NCBI GenBank assembly: GCA_021030905.1
Contig: JAGFMI010000020.1
Location: 670,437-734,436, forward strand
Reading direction: 5' to 3'
Length of the DNA stretch: 64,000 bases
From: Pyrenula massariospora
Lineage: Eukaryota; Ascomycota; Eurotiomycetes; Pyrenulales; Pyrenulaceae
Shown: piece by piece, positions 24,033 to 35,466 of the stretch
How positions within the stretch are numbered: the stretch's first letter is position 1
Layout: each line of letters begins with the position of its first letter
Notes under the pieces: generated by a model
What the model saw: only the letters and a program-made list of their open reading frames with translations
Told to the model about the DNA's origin: nothing
The model's database searches: none
Program-made: the position numbers and the translations under genes

Positions 24033-25790
24033 ATGCCCCCAAAAAGGACTATTGGTGCGGCCCTGAACGGCAAGCGCTCATCTGCTGAGTCCGCTACACC
24101 TCCAAGAAAAAAGACAAAGACGTCCGAAATATCGTTAGCGAGCGAGGAACATGGAATTGTTCTTCGACAGTTCTACCCTCCAGAAATGAACAATTCCCGT
24201 TGCGACATGTACAAGAATGGCGAAATCGAGAAGCCACTCCAGACGTTGTCGAAGGCGATTTCTGAAACCAAAGACAACAGAGAGAAAGTGTCGCTAAAAG
24301 ACGCAGTTCTGCATTGGTTCAAAACAGACCTCAGAACGGTGGATAATCATGCCTTGCATCTGGCAAGTCAAAAAGCCAAGGAGAAGGGCGTTCCTCTGAT
24401 ATGCTTGTACATCTTATCTCCTCAAGATTTTCAGGCTCACCTTACAAGCGCGGTACGCGTCGACTTCGTTCTACGAACTTTGCATGTCTTGCAGAAGGAC
24501 CTTGCAGACCTCGATATTCCGTTGTATATGTTTTCCGTTGAAAAGCGTAAGAAGCTTCCCGATGAAATAATTCAGTTTTGCAAGCAATGGGGTGTGAGTC
24601 ACGTTTTTGCAAACATCGAGTATGAGGTCGACGAGCTAAGGAGAGAGGCGTTATTGACACGAAAGTGCCTCGAGGCTGGGATTTCGTTCAACGCCGTGGC
24701 TGATACCTGTGTGGTGGAGCCCGGGAAGCTTTCCAGCCAGACCGGGACCCAGTTTTCTGTCTATAGCCCTTGGTACCGTGCTTGGGCCCGATACTTGAAC
24801 GAGCGACCAGCTATGATCGAGGGATTCCCACGGCCAGCAACCAACCCTGCGAGCACACGGAAGCGACTCTCAACGCTATTCGCGTGCAATGTACCAGAAC
24901 CCCCGGCAAATAAGAAGCTGTCTGAGGAAGAGAAGCAGAGATTCAAGAGTATGTGGCCCCCAGGTGAACATGAGGCGGATGAGCGACTACAGAAATTTAT
25001 AAAAACCAAGATTGGCCAGTACAAAGATCGGAGAAATATTCCTGCCGATAACGGCACCGCGGTGATTAGCGTCCATCTTGCGGCAGGTACGTTATCAGCC
25101 AGAGCCGCAGTGAGAGCTGCGAGAGATGCAAATTCAACCAAGAAACTCGATGGGGGTAATGTTGGCCATTCGTCCTGGATCAGTGAGGTCGCTTGGCGAG
25201 ACTTTTACAAGCATGTCCTCGCATGGTGGCCATACGTGTGCATGAACAAGAGCTTCAAGCCCGAATATACCAACATTCAATGGGAATACGATGCTGAGAA
25301 GTTCGACGCCTGGTGCGCAGGAAGGACGGGGTTTCCTATTGTCGACGCAGCGATGCGCCAGCTAAATCACACTGGCTACATGCACAACCGGTGTCGGATG
25401 ATTGTTGCCTCATTTCTGGCCAAGGATCTTCTGATCGACTGGCGCATGGGGGAACGATACTTTATGGAACACCTTGTGGACGGCGACTTTGCTTCTAACA
25501 ATGGTGGATGGGGTTTCAGCGCGAGCACTGGCGTTGATCCCCAGCCATACTTTCGCATTTTTAATCCCTTTCTGCAGAGCGAGAAGTTTGATCCTGACGG
25601 GAAATATATCCGCAAATGGGTGCCGGAGTTGAGCGCCATCAGCGGGAAGGCCATCCATGACCCTTTTGGACGCGGAGGAGAAAAAGCAGCGGCGAAGAGT
25701 GGTTATCCCCGACCAATAGTGAATCACAGCGAGTGTCGAGCCCGAGCATTAGCTAGGTATAAGGAAGGTCTTGGGAGGGAGACTGCATGA
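24033..25790 (+). CDS. phr1: Class I CPD photolyase
   Basis: Light-driven flavoenzyme that splits cyclobutane pyrimidine dimers in DNA. Single exon, 585 residues from the first in-frame ATG (MPPKRTIGAA); an upstream GTG frame extension is not needed. Residues 1-90 form a basic, disordered leader with a probable nuclear-localisation patch (PRKKTKT). The alpha/beta antenna domain begins near residue 93 (LHWFKTDLRTVDNHAL). The helical FAD domain (about 290-570) shows WRDFYKHVL, TGFPIVDAAMRQL, GYMHNRCRM, DLLIDWRMGE and NGGWGFSASTGVDPQPYFRIFNP, the class I CPD-photolyase core. Tryptophans of the electron chain appear to be in place. It differs from cryptochromes by the intact ASTGVD region and lack of a long C-terminal tail. 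The symbol follows fungal usage and is by family only. Confidence 0.94.
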   Translation: MPPKRTIGAALNGKRSSAESATPPRKKTKTSEISLASEEHGIVLRQFYPPEMNNSRCDMYKNGEIEKPLQTLSKAISETKDNREKVSLKDAVLHWFKTDLRTVDNHALHLASQKAKEKGVPLICLYILSPQDFQAHLTSAVRVDFVLRTLHVLQKDLADLDIPLYMFSVEKRKKLPDEIIQFCKQWGVSHVFANIEYEVDELRREALLTRKCLEAGISFNAVADTCVVEPGKLSSQTGTQFSVYSPWYRAWARYLNERPAMIEGFPRPATNPASTRKRLSTLFACNVPEPPANKKLSEEEKQRFKSMWPPGEHEADERLQKFIKTKIGQYKDRRNIPADNGTAVISVHLAAGTLSARAAVRAARDANSTKKLDGGNVGHSSWISEVAWRDFYKHVLAWWPYVCMNKSFKPEYTNIQWEYDAEKFDAWCAGRTGFPIVDAAMRQLNHTGYMHNRCRMIVASFLAKDLLIDWRMGERYFMEHLVDGDFASNNGGWGFSASTGVDPQPYFRIFNPFLQSEKFDPDGKYIRKWVPELSAISGKAIHDPFGRGGEKAAAKSGYPRPIVNHSECRARALARYKEGLGRETA

Positions 25791-26929
25791 GACTGCAGGC
25801 GCTGATGGAAAGGCAATCTGATAGACCCTGCCAAACAGAACACGTGAAGATGCAGCGCTGTCGCATTTCGCCTCGCTTTAACAAGTAAATACCTTTCATT
25901 CTTTGCATAGTAGGCATTTGCTTGATGAACGGGATAAATCGCCCCCATGACGGTGCTTGACCGAGCTCCTCCTTTGATGTGGAGAGGCAAACGCAGATGT
26001 CCCTCAGCTTCCGCGTCGAGCCCCGAAGTAGTGCGGCGGCCGCTACCGCCAAACATTTAAGCCTAATGTGCGATGAGGAGCGCCGTAACAGAGAATGCTG
26101 TTTGGCCATTCGAAAGGGCACTTCCCTGGGTGTGGAGAATGAGATGATTACGTCGTCAGCTCAATATGCAGGGAGATAATTGAAGACGGCGCAGATGTGG
26201 CCCACATGCTAGAGGAGTGCCTCCAACGGTGGGTGTTCTGGGTCGTGTACGTACAGTGCATTGGTGGTGTAACAGATCCGCCGACCCATCTTTCACGATC
26301 TATGCGAAGTATTACAAAGTCCTAGGGTAGCCGTTCTCCCGGTCGACGACTCAAGCTGGTGGTGGTAGTATCTCTGGTCAGGGAGGATGTTCCCGCTTGT
26401 CGAATCGGATATTTCTTGTTTTCAGGCCAAGCTTTCTGGCTGTTCGGCAAAAAGCTTGTTTTTCCCCCAGGCCCTTTCGACCCTTGGGGAGGCGCGGGCT
26501 CGAGCGTTGCAGGCTGGAGGAGCCGAAACGGCTGCGTCCCGGCGTGAGGATGGATGGGGAAAATGTGGAAAAGCACGCGATCGGGTGACGCGGCCCAACA
26601 GTGGCGCTTGATATTGCACGACCTTCGATTGGCGATCGTGCTCCCTGGCGGCAGGGTCTCCAGACACTGTGCAAAAGACCGGGTCCCCATCGCTGGTTCA
26701 AAAAGCGGCTGCCAGCCGCCGCCGATCGCCCAGGCGTCATTTCCATTTCTTGGCTCGCCGAACACTGCACGCGACATTTGCTTCCACTGCTCATCTTCAA
26801 CGACGGACCCTTTACCAATTCTTCGCACCCTGCAAAGTGAAGGGCGTTTCGACTTTTTTCTACTTGAGCGCCTCGCTGCATTGTCTGCTCCGTACCACGG
26901 CCCTCCCCGACTATGATTGGTGTACGATA
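25791..26929. other. Intergenic region, no gene recognised
   Basis: Bases 26320-26900 are open in several frames on both strands at once, which reflects base composition; none of the products resembles a known family or shows splice logic. It probably holds the LicD-family gene's promoter. Confidence 0.4.
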
Positions 26930-28102
26930 ATGCTCCACCTCCTTTACGGAAGTCTGCTCGTGCTTTCAAGTATCTCTACTCTCGTCCGCGCAGACGCAGA
27001 CTTTTGGCATGTGAGGACATCTCTCGACAAGGACAGGAGTGGAAAAGGAGGGGATCCAAAGGACAAATATTTCCGTAAGCTCGGATGAACATACTACACC
27101 GCTATGGCTAACAGTGTTTCATCTGCAGATGAGTCGACGTACGTTACAGTGCTTTTCAAACTTGCCCGTCGGCTACTAATCAGTCCTTAGCTTCCATCCA
27201 CACTACGATGGCCGCTTTGCAGCGGATGAAATCAACACCAATGAACGGCTCCCACATCTCACTGCTCTGATGCAAACCTTCCTCTCCACCATGTCTGACA
27301 TTGGAGCTGAAACTTGGATCATGCATGGAACATTGCTTGGCTGGTGGTGGAATCAAAAGGCAAGATGCGAGTAGAATTGGATATTCGGGTTGCTCATCTT
27401 ATCCGTAGATCCTGCCGTGGGACTCTGACCTTGACATTCAAGTCAACGAGCCGACAATGCACTACCTCGCAAAATACTACAACATGACCGAGTTCCATTA
27501 CCGACTCCCAGGGATCACCGATGGCCGCACCTACCTGTTGGAGGTCAATCCCCACTACCTCAATTCCAGCATCGAGGACTCGCTAAACGTGATCGATGCA
27601 CGATGGATCGATACGGAAACAGGCTTGTTCATTGACGTTTCGACCGTTCGAAAGAACTGGACTGCGATCGAGAATGGTGACGTTGGGGCTCTAATGGTCA
27701 AAGACAAGCACCACTATCGGGTGAGAATCAACCCCTGCACAAGAAATCCCGTGGCTTTTCTGATTATCATCAGGAAAGGGACATTTTCCCATTACGAGAC
27801 AGCTACTTTGAAGGCATCCATGTTAAGATTCCTTTTGAATACACCTGGCTGTTGGAAGAGGAGTATGGCAAGAAGGCCTTGACCCTCACCACATATGAGC
27901 AGTAGATCACCAATGTTGCTGGATTATCCCCCTGAACTGACGCCTTGGCAGTCATCGATTTAACAGCACAAGCAAATTGTGGGAACCGATCAGGTGAGAT
28001 ACGCTGTTATCCCAATCGATGATTCATCTGCTCATTTGTTGTAGGGGACCGCGACCTCGTCCCCATTACGCCCCAATTGGCCTCAAGAAGGGAGGTGGAT
28101 GA
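26930..28102 (+). CDS. Secreted/ER LicD-family (fukutin/MNN4-like) phosphotransferase
   Basis: LicD-type nucleotidyltransferase-fold protein, expected in the secretory pathway to transfer a phosphate-linked group to glycans. Exons: 26930-27074, 27129-27138, 27191-27359, 27409-27720, 27774-27901, 27952-27993 and 28045-28102 (287 residues). If the last intron is not removed, translation stops at 27997 (269 residues). Residues 1-23 look like a signal peptide. The signature is intact: WIMHGTLLGWWW, then PWDSDLDIQV (metal-binding DxD, Asp 115 and 117). Later parts read IDVSTVRKNW, RDIFPLRDSYFEG and GIHVKIPFEYTWLLEEEYG. Exon 2 is only 10 nt, and intron 3 has a GC donor (AAG|GCAAGA). Every join keeps frame and family sequence, so the structure is well supported except for the last exon. 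Confidence 0.85.
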
Positions 28103-28811
28103 CATGATTGGCTGCGACAGCATATCAGCATTGGCATCGTATGGCGTTATCACTTTATCGACCCCGCATTGGAACTGGCTAGGTATTTTGCATAAGATTG
28201 CAGATTAAGCTTTCGGAGCACTGATGGGCATTTCGGACATGGAGCCATCTTACTCAATATATAGGTATAGAAATACGGGTACAGCTGATGGACGAAAGAG
28301 ATAGACATATCAAGTAGCCAAAGCGCGAAAGGCGCTGAGATCACCTTGCCAAAGCTCGCTCAATCCTGAGTGAAAGACCGTCCGTATTCCTCAATGGGTG
28401 AGTCAGGAAGCTGAAGAGTTCAGGATAGCATGGGATCGACGTTGCATGAGAAAAGCCTTGTGATCAGTAGCTTAGCAATGAGGAGACCTGTAGAAAGGAG
28501 GTCTGGCCCTATGCTCAGGTAAGCCGCCCACCTGGTATCCACTTTCGAGCGTCAGTGGCCGACGCACGACAGCCCGATGGCGGCTTCGGGCATTTGACGC
28601 TGCTGGGGCGGAAGGTTGGCGGGCTTTGTCCATATCTTCGGACTTAGTATTCTCTAAAAAACTCTTTCACAAAGTCTGATTTTCATGGGTTGATCTGGTG
28701 AAATCTCAGAGCAAGTTGCGGGAGGAGGAGAACATTCCACCGCGCTCTCTCCCGGCGAGATCTCCCGCGCTACGGTAATCGGGCCTGGGTCGAGTACCAC
28801 TGCAGGAGGCC
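28103..28811. other. Intergenic region, no gene recognised
   Basis: About 0.7 kb between two plus-strand genes. No exon with family match, RNA gene or repeat was seen. It should hold the promoter of the next regulator. Confidence 0.45.
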
Positions 28812-31291
28812 ATGGCAAATTCCAATCCCCCGCATAGTAACGCGACTGGACTATCTGGAGACACCGTCAACGACGTTACCGTTGACAGTCCTCCACCGCC
28901 TGCCGATTCAACCCCACCAGCAAATACAGCGAGCTCCCCGGCCTTGAATCCCCGAAGCTGTGTTACCTGTCGGAAGCGCAAGGTTCGCTGCGATAAAAGG
29001 TACCCTTGCTCACCCGGTTGATGTTTTTCTCTGTTCTCCAAAAACCTTAGCTGACGCAGGCAAGGTATCCATGCCAAAATTGCACCAAAGCTGGGATCGA
29101 ATGTCACTTTCCAGGTCCTGGTAGAGCACCGCGAAAGGCGCGCAAGCAACCAGATAACGAGCTTCTCGCGCGACTCCGTAGGTTAGAGGGCGTGGTTCAG
29201 AGCCTAGGGGCAAGTGTCGAAGAAGATGGAAATACAACGCAGAAGCCATTGCCGGACACGACGGCGCCAGAAATCACATCTCCGCTGACTGCGAGCGAAT
29301 ATTATGATGCGGACCCAAAGAAGCCAGTCCCAAAAGCCATCGATAAGGAGTTTGGAAGGCTTGTCATTGATGAAGGTAGAAGCAGATACGTTACAAATTC
29401 ATTCTGGATGAGTCTCGGGGATGAGGTTTGACGCTGCAGCAAACAACGTAGTCCATTGCTAAAAGAAATATAGGTTGCTGAGATGCAATACATCCTTGAC
29501 GAATCTTCTTCGGATGAGGAAGAATATCCTTCACCAGATAATTCGGGGTCAGGGTCTTCAAATTCCCATCAAGGATTCCTGTTTGGCTTCTCCTCTACTT
29601 CTGCCAATCTCCGAGTTCTTCATCCTACACCGTCTCAAGTTTGGATCTTATGGGAGGTCTATAAAGAGAACGTGGATCCCTTATTGCGAATCCTCCATCG
29701 GCCAACAGTAAGGAACATTGTTACCCAAGCCTCAAATAGCCCGGAGAATATCAACAAGCCAACGGAAGCCTTGCTCTATTCCATTTACTACGCGGCCGTA
29801 ACCAGCCTTACTCCGGTGCAATGTCAAAAGTTGCTGGGTGAAGATCGGGATCGTGCCCTGAACAAATATCGATTTGCCATGGAGCAAGCTCTTGCCAGAG
29901 CAAATATCTTGACCAGCTCAAGTTTTATGCTCCTCCAAGCGTTCGTGCTGTTCCTCATCTGTGTCCGTCGTCAAGACGAGACTCGGCTGGTATGGACTCT
30001 AGCCGGGATAGCTATCCGTGTTGCGTTGTCTCTTGGGCTGCATCGTGATGGAGAGCAATTTAATCTTCCCCCTTTCGAAGTAGAGATGAGACGACGCCTC
30101 TGGTGGATGATAATCACCCTAGATACACGGGCATCTGAAGACCATGGAGCGGACTACTCAATTTTTGAGACTTCCTATGACACAAAGATTCCACTGAATG
30201 TGAACGATAACGAGATATCTCCAGAGATGTGTGAGCCGCCACAGGAGCGTGTTGGATGCACAGAAATGACTTTTAATTTGATTCGGTTCGATGTAGGCAT
30301 AACCATGCGTCGGCTTGCTACCTCGCCCATGGGTGGAGTGCGTGCTCAAGGTTTTGATCAGAAAACATTGGAAGAAAAGGAGAAGCTAATCGAGAAGTGC
30401 CACCGAAGAATTGAAGAGAGATATCTGCAGTATTGCGATATGAATGTGCCCATCTTCTGGGTGACGGCCACTGTCGGTAGGCTCATAATGGCAAAGATGT
30501 GGCTGATTGTGCACCACCCCCTACAAAAGGATACGCGTACTATCTCTGCAGACATACGAGATCGACTCTTCCTCACCTCCATTGAAGTCATTGAATTTTC
30601 TCGCCTACTTGAAGTCAACGAAAGCACTGCGAAATGGGGATGGCATTTTCGAACCTACATGCAATGGCACGCGGTGGCCTTTGTGCTATCCGAACTGTGC
30701 GTGCGACCTCTAAGCCCACAAGTCGACCGCGCGTGGAGGGCTGTAGATTCCGTATACGATGTCTGGGAATCGACAATTAGCAAGAGCAAGAAAGGAATGC
30801 TCTGGCGTCCTATGAAGAAGCTTATGGCGCGGGCACAGCAGACTCGTCAACGGCAGTTGCGAGAGAAAGATATCCTGCCCTGGAAAGGTCCACTCGATGC
30901 TACGTCGAGAGACCTTGGAGGAACACAGCGCGGTGTTGCCGGATCTGATGGCAACTCGAATTATCCCATCACGGCGGGGGCACTTGGGGCCGCGGCGGAA
31001 GCCATGGGATTGGATCTGGATGATAACGCTATGGCGATGGATCAGCAACCACCCGTTCCAGCCGTTGACTTTGGATTACCGCAGTCAGCGAATGTCACGC
31101 CGGCGCAGAGAAATTTGACTGACGAGGACATTAATCAGTGGCTTGGGCAGGGCGATCTCGACATGGCCCAGCCGGACTCCCAGTTTGCAAACTGGGCAAA
31201 CTGGGCACAGGTGGTCCGGGACTTCAACACTGACATTCAACAGGGAGATCAACAGATCCCGCCTGTGGGAGAAATGTCGGACTGGTTTTGA
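28812..31291 (+). CDS. Zn2Cys6 transcription factor with fungal_trans domain
   Basis: Nuclear regulator. Exons 28812-28999, 29065-29425 and 29474-31291 give 788 residues. A disordered, Pro/Ser-rich leader of 48 residues precedes the zinc cluster (Cys 50, 53, 60, 66, 69, 76; spacing 2-6-5-2-6, CVTCRKRKVRC...). An intron falls inside the cluster; of two nearby acceptors only the one ending at 29064 keeps the cluster in frame. A short coiled coil follows (LLARLRRLEGVVQSL). The middle-homology domain starts near VWILWEVYKENVDPLL and includes VALSLGLHRDGE and MRRRLWWMI, typical of the large fungal_trans regulators. The C-terminus is acidic with aromatic residues, a possible activation region. It lies 352 bp upstream of a DOMON-b561 gene in the same direction. 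Its targets are unknown. Confidence 0.92.
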
Positions 31292-31643
31292 GAGCCTTTT
31301 GGAGAGCGCCGAAGCGGCGGATATCACGTGTTGAAAATCCATATCTCTGCTCAGCAGTTTTTGTGGCAACGTAAATCCGCGCTCTGATGCGCGAAGTCTG
31401 GCCACCGTCCGGCTGATAGGCTGGGGGTTGTCTTCGTGGGCAGCTGAAACCGCCTTTAGGCGCCGCCCCTGAAATTAGATTTGGTCTGGCCGCTTGATAA
31501 GATTGGACCCCTCGAACCAACAGGGGGCTGAATCGTGCAAAGGGCGCGCCTCTCTCGCCCGCGCCTGATCACGATTTTCGCTCTCTTGAACACTCTGCAA
31601 AGACTTCGTTGTTATCAAAGGGTGGAAACGGCGACGGATCGTG
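31292..31643. promoter_or_regulatory. Short spacer upstream of the DOMON-b561 gene
   Basis: 352 bp between tandem plus-strand genes, holding the 3' end of one and the promoter of the next. No other feature seen. Confidence 0.4.
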
Positions 31644-33034
31644 ATGATTTCTTCAACCTCGAATTCAAGATGGCTGCGAGGCCGGACGGTGATCATCCTT
31701 CTGTTCCTGACTAGTGAGAGCTCCCCCCGCATTCCATTTCTCGGCAGAAACTCACAATTGGCCGCCTTCAGGTTTCTTTGTAAACGTCTTTGCGGTGGAT
31801 ATCCCGTCTTCAACCTTTGTGGAACATGGAGACACTGATTCAAATTCAAACCTGACTGTGTCACTCAATGTCCCTGCGCCGAACTCATTCGATGACCTCT
31901 TCTTCCATGTATCAGCTCCTGCAGCGCAAAGTTGGATCGCCTTCGGATTCGGCACGGCGATGAAAGATGCTCTCATCTTTGTGATGTACAAATCCCAGGA
32001 TGGGAAAAATGTAACCATCAGTCCCAGACTCGGTACAGGGCATGTAATGCCAGAATTTACATCCGCTGTGTCAGTGAAGCTCCTGGACGGTAGTGGCATA
32101 ACCGGAGGCGACAACGAAACTGGTGACTATGTCATTAATGCTCGTTGTACCGGCTGCCGGCATTGGGGCTCTGGGAGTTCTATCGACACTTCAAGCACGG
32201 CACAACCGATGATCTTTGCGGTTGGGGAGGCGCATAGCTTCTTTGCGACTGACAGTGTCAATGCGACGATCAGGCAGCACCAAGCTTTTGGCCATTTCAC
32301 GATGGACTTGAAGAATGCAACCGGGCGTGGTGGGATTCCATCAGACACCTCCAAACAGTCTGGTGTCGATCACAAGGGCGATGACAATACGGGAACTACT
32401 CTCGGAAGTGCCTTCCATGCAGCCATCATGACTGCGACCTTCGTCCTCGTCTTCCCAGCCGGAGCCGTGCTTCTGCGACTTTTCGAACGCGTCTGGCTCC
32501 ATTGGTTGGCGCAGTCTTTTGGCGTTCTACTTATTTTCATTGGGGCTATCGTGGGTATCTACATTAGCGAGAAGCATGACAAGGTAAGCAAGTTTTAAGC
32601 CCTCATCACTATTTGCCGTGCTAATTTCACTCTGGCAGCATCCAAAACTCAATTCCTTCCATCAGGGGTTTGGTCTTACAGTTTCAATTCTGGTCTTCGG
32701 TCAACTAGCTCTTGGAGCGGTGCATCACCGCATGTATTTGCGTACGAAGACACCGACAATAATGGGGAAAATCCACCGCTTCCTCGGCCCCTCATTGGTA
32801 GCTGGCGGGATCGTTAACGGTGCCATCGGGTTCCATTTCGCTGGAAGAGATGTACACATCATCCCATACGTGGTCGTAATTGTTGCCGTTGCGCTTGCAA
32901 TGGCGGCTGTCTTGTTCTTTAGGATGCGAAAGCAGAGGAGGACACAAGCGATGAACACACCTGCTGCTCAAAACTTCCGGGCAGGAGATGTTCCACTGGG
33001 TCAGTATAATGGTCCACCTCCCGGGGGACGATAA
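31644..33034 (+). CDS. DOMON (CDH-type cytochrome) plus cytochrome b561 membrane protein
   Basis: Probable transmembrane electron-transfer protein or ferric reductase. Exons 31644-31713, 31772-32583 and 32639-33034 give 425 residues. Residues 1-24 are a signal peptide or anchor (VIILLFLTS). The extracellular domain (about 25-205) resembles the haem-b cytochrome domain of cellobiose dehydrogenase: WIAFGFGTAM with a candidate axial Met, and HQAFGHFTMDL with a candidate axial His. Five membrane helices follow (AFHAAIMTATFVLVFPAG, WLAQSFGVLLIFIGAIVG, LTVSILVFGQLALGAVHH, FLGPSLVAGGIVNGAIG, VVVIVAVALAMAAVLFF), with His residues suited to b561 haem binding. The tail is short, cytosolic and Pro/Gly-rich. 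Such proteins move electrons across the plasma membrane; donor and acceptor here are unknown. The upstream Zn2Cys6 regulator could control it. Confidence 0.9.
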
Positions 33035-33945
33035 GATCCAAAAATGGAAAGGATTTGGAGTTTGGATCTCGAATTGGCGTTTTTGGGCGAAGGTCTACTC
33101 ACATTGGATGAACGAGGAGCACGTTACCGGAAAGGAAAATTTTTAGTTAGTTCAGTGGATAGACGATTTTGCGTGGTACATAGTTTCTTTCAACTGCAAA
33201 TATCTCGATCATCGCTACTAAGCAGACCACTTCCTTCAGTATCTTTAGTAGTATATTTTATTCTCTAAAGGAGAATGTAGTGTAGATGAGTATAGTACAA
33301 GAAGTCATCTGTTTCAGACCGGGCAGCTCAATTTTGACTTATTATATGACCTGTTTAGAGTTGTAGCTCACGAATCTTAGGTTATTTTGAACGTTCAAAT
33401 TCCTGAATTGGATCATGTGAATATATTAGGAACTCGGTGTAGGCGCCGGATTTTCTTTTTTCATCCAACGAGCCCTTGATGTGTCTGTGGTCAATCTTTA
33501 CTTTCGGAGGATGCTTCATAGAAAATGTTGCGTGGATCTCGCATCTTATACTGAAAAAAGCCATTTAGATCTAGAGTTCATGTCCGAAGACCTCGTTGGG
33601 CGTTGGATGTCTTGATAACGCCCTTCCCCAGCTAGAACCCCTGTCTTGTACTATGACGTGCAAGCTTTGGCCGAGATGGACGAGATCCGCCATCTGGACC
33701 TTTGTTTATTCCTGCCACTTGGTGAGACGCATGCTGCCCTAATGCACCTGGGATGACTCATTTCAACCTATGAGGGCATTGGGGCCACCAGCCACCAGCA
33801 TTGTTCACCCTGAAACGACTTATCTAAGCGTGCGCCTCGCTTATTCATCACCAGAGCCAAATCAGCCGGAAATGGAGCTCTGTCAAGCTTTATCCCATGT
33901 TCTACTTTGCAAAGTCTCTGCAGCTAGTGATACGACTCCGCGCTC
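33035..33945. other. Intergenic region, no gene recognised
   Basis: About 0.9 kb, AT-rich from 33130 to 33560. No family match in any frame, no repeat seen. Confidence 0.45.
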
Positions 33946-35466
33946 ATGGAAACCATGAAGTCGATCTTGCCATACAAGCGGGCCCACGATAACCGGGTAT
34001 CTGGGCGTGATCAATCAGTCCAACCGGCTCGACGGGGATTCTTCAAGGCTGCGTTTAAGAATTTCCTGATGCTCCAGTTGTTATTTTTGAGCTTGCTAGC
34101 TTATATATTTGGTTCTTTATACCGCTCTAATGAGCATATGCACAGAATCAATATTCTCTTCGTTGATTACGACGGTGGCCCTATTGGCGCTTCAATCCGT
34201 GAAGCCTACAAAGGGCTACAATCGGAAGCTTTTCCTTCATTGATCGAGCAACGTCCAGTAGTATACTCTTCGGCGGATGTTGAAAAATCTGTTTGCCGAG
34301 GACATTATTGGGGAGCTGTTCGTACCATGCCAGGGGCATCGGACAATCTGCAAGCAGCTTTGCGTGGAGAAGCGGCAGCAAGGGCGTACAATCCAGCAAA
34401 TGTCATTGGCTATGTATTCAATGAGGCCCGATATCCTGCGATCTCCGACGATACAGTCACAAATAATATTCAGAAACTCTCTTTAGCAGCATTTCAAGTC
34501 TACATTTCAAAAAATGGAGCAGATGCTCTGCGGACTCTTAACAAGACGGACCCATCAGCTATCATTGCCTTCTCCAGTCCCTGGAAGTTATCGGCAGTAG
34601 ACATTCAACCTACAACACAAGGTGCTCGACTGGTCTATAATACTCTGGTGGTGATCCTGGTGATGATTCAGGAGTTCTTCTATCTTGGAACCATCAACGG
34701 GTTGTACGGACAATTCAAAATATACAGGCGCCTTTGGCCGCACCGTATCATTCTATATCGGAATTCCATCTCCTTACTATACACATTCATCGGGTCCCTC
34801 TGCGCCACTGGTATGATTTGGGCCTTCCGAGATGGCTGGTCAGTCAATGGAAGCCAATTTGTCCTGACCTGGATGGTCCTCTGGCTATTTGGACATGTTA
34901 ATTTTTTGTCTCTCGATGTGTTTACTGTATGGCTTCCGCTTCCGTTCGTTCCGATGGCTCTGATCACCTGGATGATGCTCAATGTCGGATCCATCTTACT
35001 GCCATTCGAACTGATGCCAAGATTTTACCGATGGGCATATGTCATGCCTGCACATGAGCTCTATCAGGTGCTGACGGATATATGGTCAAAAGGCTGCAAT
35101 CCTCAATTGCATATTGCCTTGCCAATTCTATTTGCACTTGAAGTGTCGGGCTTGCTTCTCACGGCACTGGGTGTCCATCGAAGATGTCATCTTGCTGTGA
35201 TTGGAGAAGAAGAGGAAGAGAATGCTTTCCGGAAGCGTCTTGATGAGGCAATGGCCTATGAGCGAGAGAGAGACCGAGAAAAAGAAAAAGAGTCGCGTCG
35301 AAGGGGTGAAAGTCCACACCTTGCAGTTCAAAGCGAAAATGAGTCCGATGACAAAAACAGACAAGCTTTGTCGGCAGAAATTCAAAAGAACGACGAGGAA
35401 ATGCAGGAAGTGAATGAGAGATTAGCCAAATCACGAGCAATAGGCGTATCTTTCCATCTGGTGTGA
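33946..35466 (+). CDS. SNG1-like membrane protein (DUF3533 family)
   Basis: Intronless, 506 residues. Family pattern: a basic cytosolic start, first membrane helix at about 37-57 (MLQLLFLSLLAYIFGSLY), then an extracytosolic domain opening with INILFVDYDGGPIG, and about five helices in the second half (LVVILVMIQEFFYLG, LLYTFIGSLCATGMIWAF, LTWMVLWLFGHVNFLSL, MALITWMMLNVGSILLPF, LFALEVSGLLLTALGV). A long charged tail follows, rich in Glu, Arg and Lys and likely coiled coil. Yeast SNG1 gives resistance to nitrosoguanidine and affects membrane-lipid asymmetry; fungal DUF3533 proteins are otherwise uncharacterised and are sometimes called MNNG-resistance proteins. Two in-frame ATGs start the frame (33946, 33955); the first is used. 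Confidence 0.9.
   Translation: METMKSILPYKRAHDNRVSGRDQSVQPARRGFFKAAFKNFLMLQLLFLSLLAYIFGSLYRSNEHMHRINILFVDYDGGPIGASIREAYKGLQSEAFPSLIEQRPVVYSSADVEKSVCRGHYWGAVRTMPGASDNLQAALRGEAAARAYNPANVIGYVFNEARYPAISDDTVTNNIQKLSLAAFQVYISKNGADALRTLNKTDPSAIIAFSSPWKLSAVDIQPTTQGARLVYNTLVVILVMIQEFFYLGTINGLYGQFKIYRRLWPHRIILYRNSISLLYTFIGSLCATGMIWAFRDGWSVNGSQFVLTWMVLWLFGHVNFLSLDVFTVWLPLPFVPMALITWMMLNVGSILLPFELMPRFYRWAYVMPAHELYQVLTDIWSKGCNPQLHIALPILFALEVSGLLLTALGVHRRCHLAVIGEEEEENAFRKRLDEAMAYERERDREKEKESRRRGESPHLAVQSENESDDKNRQALSAEIQKNDEEMQEVNERLAKSRAIGVSFHLV

Noticed and set aside
26322-26969. Overlapping long frames on both strands (up to 215 residues) before the LicD gene
   Set aside because: Open in several frames at once because of base composition; no domain, no splice logic, and one overlaps the LicD start.
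31505-31530. Possible tRNA B-box-like sequence (reverse strand GGTTCGAGG)
   Set aside because: The B-box is incomplete and no A-box or cloverleaf could be placed around it.
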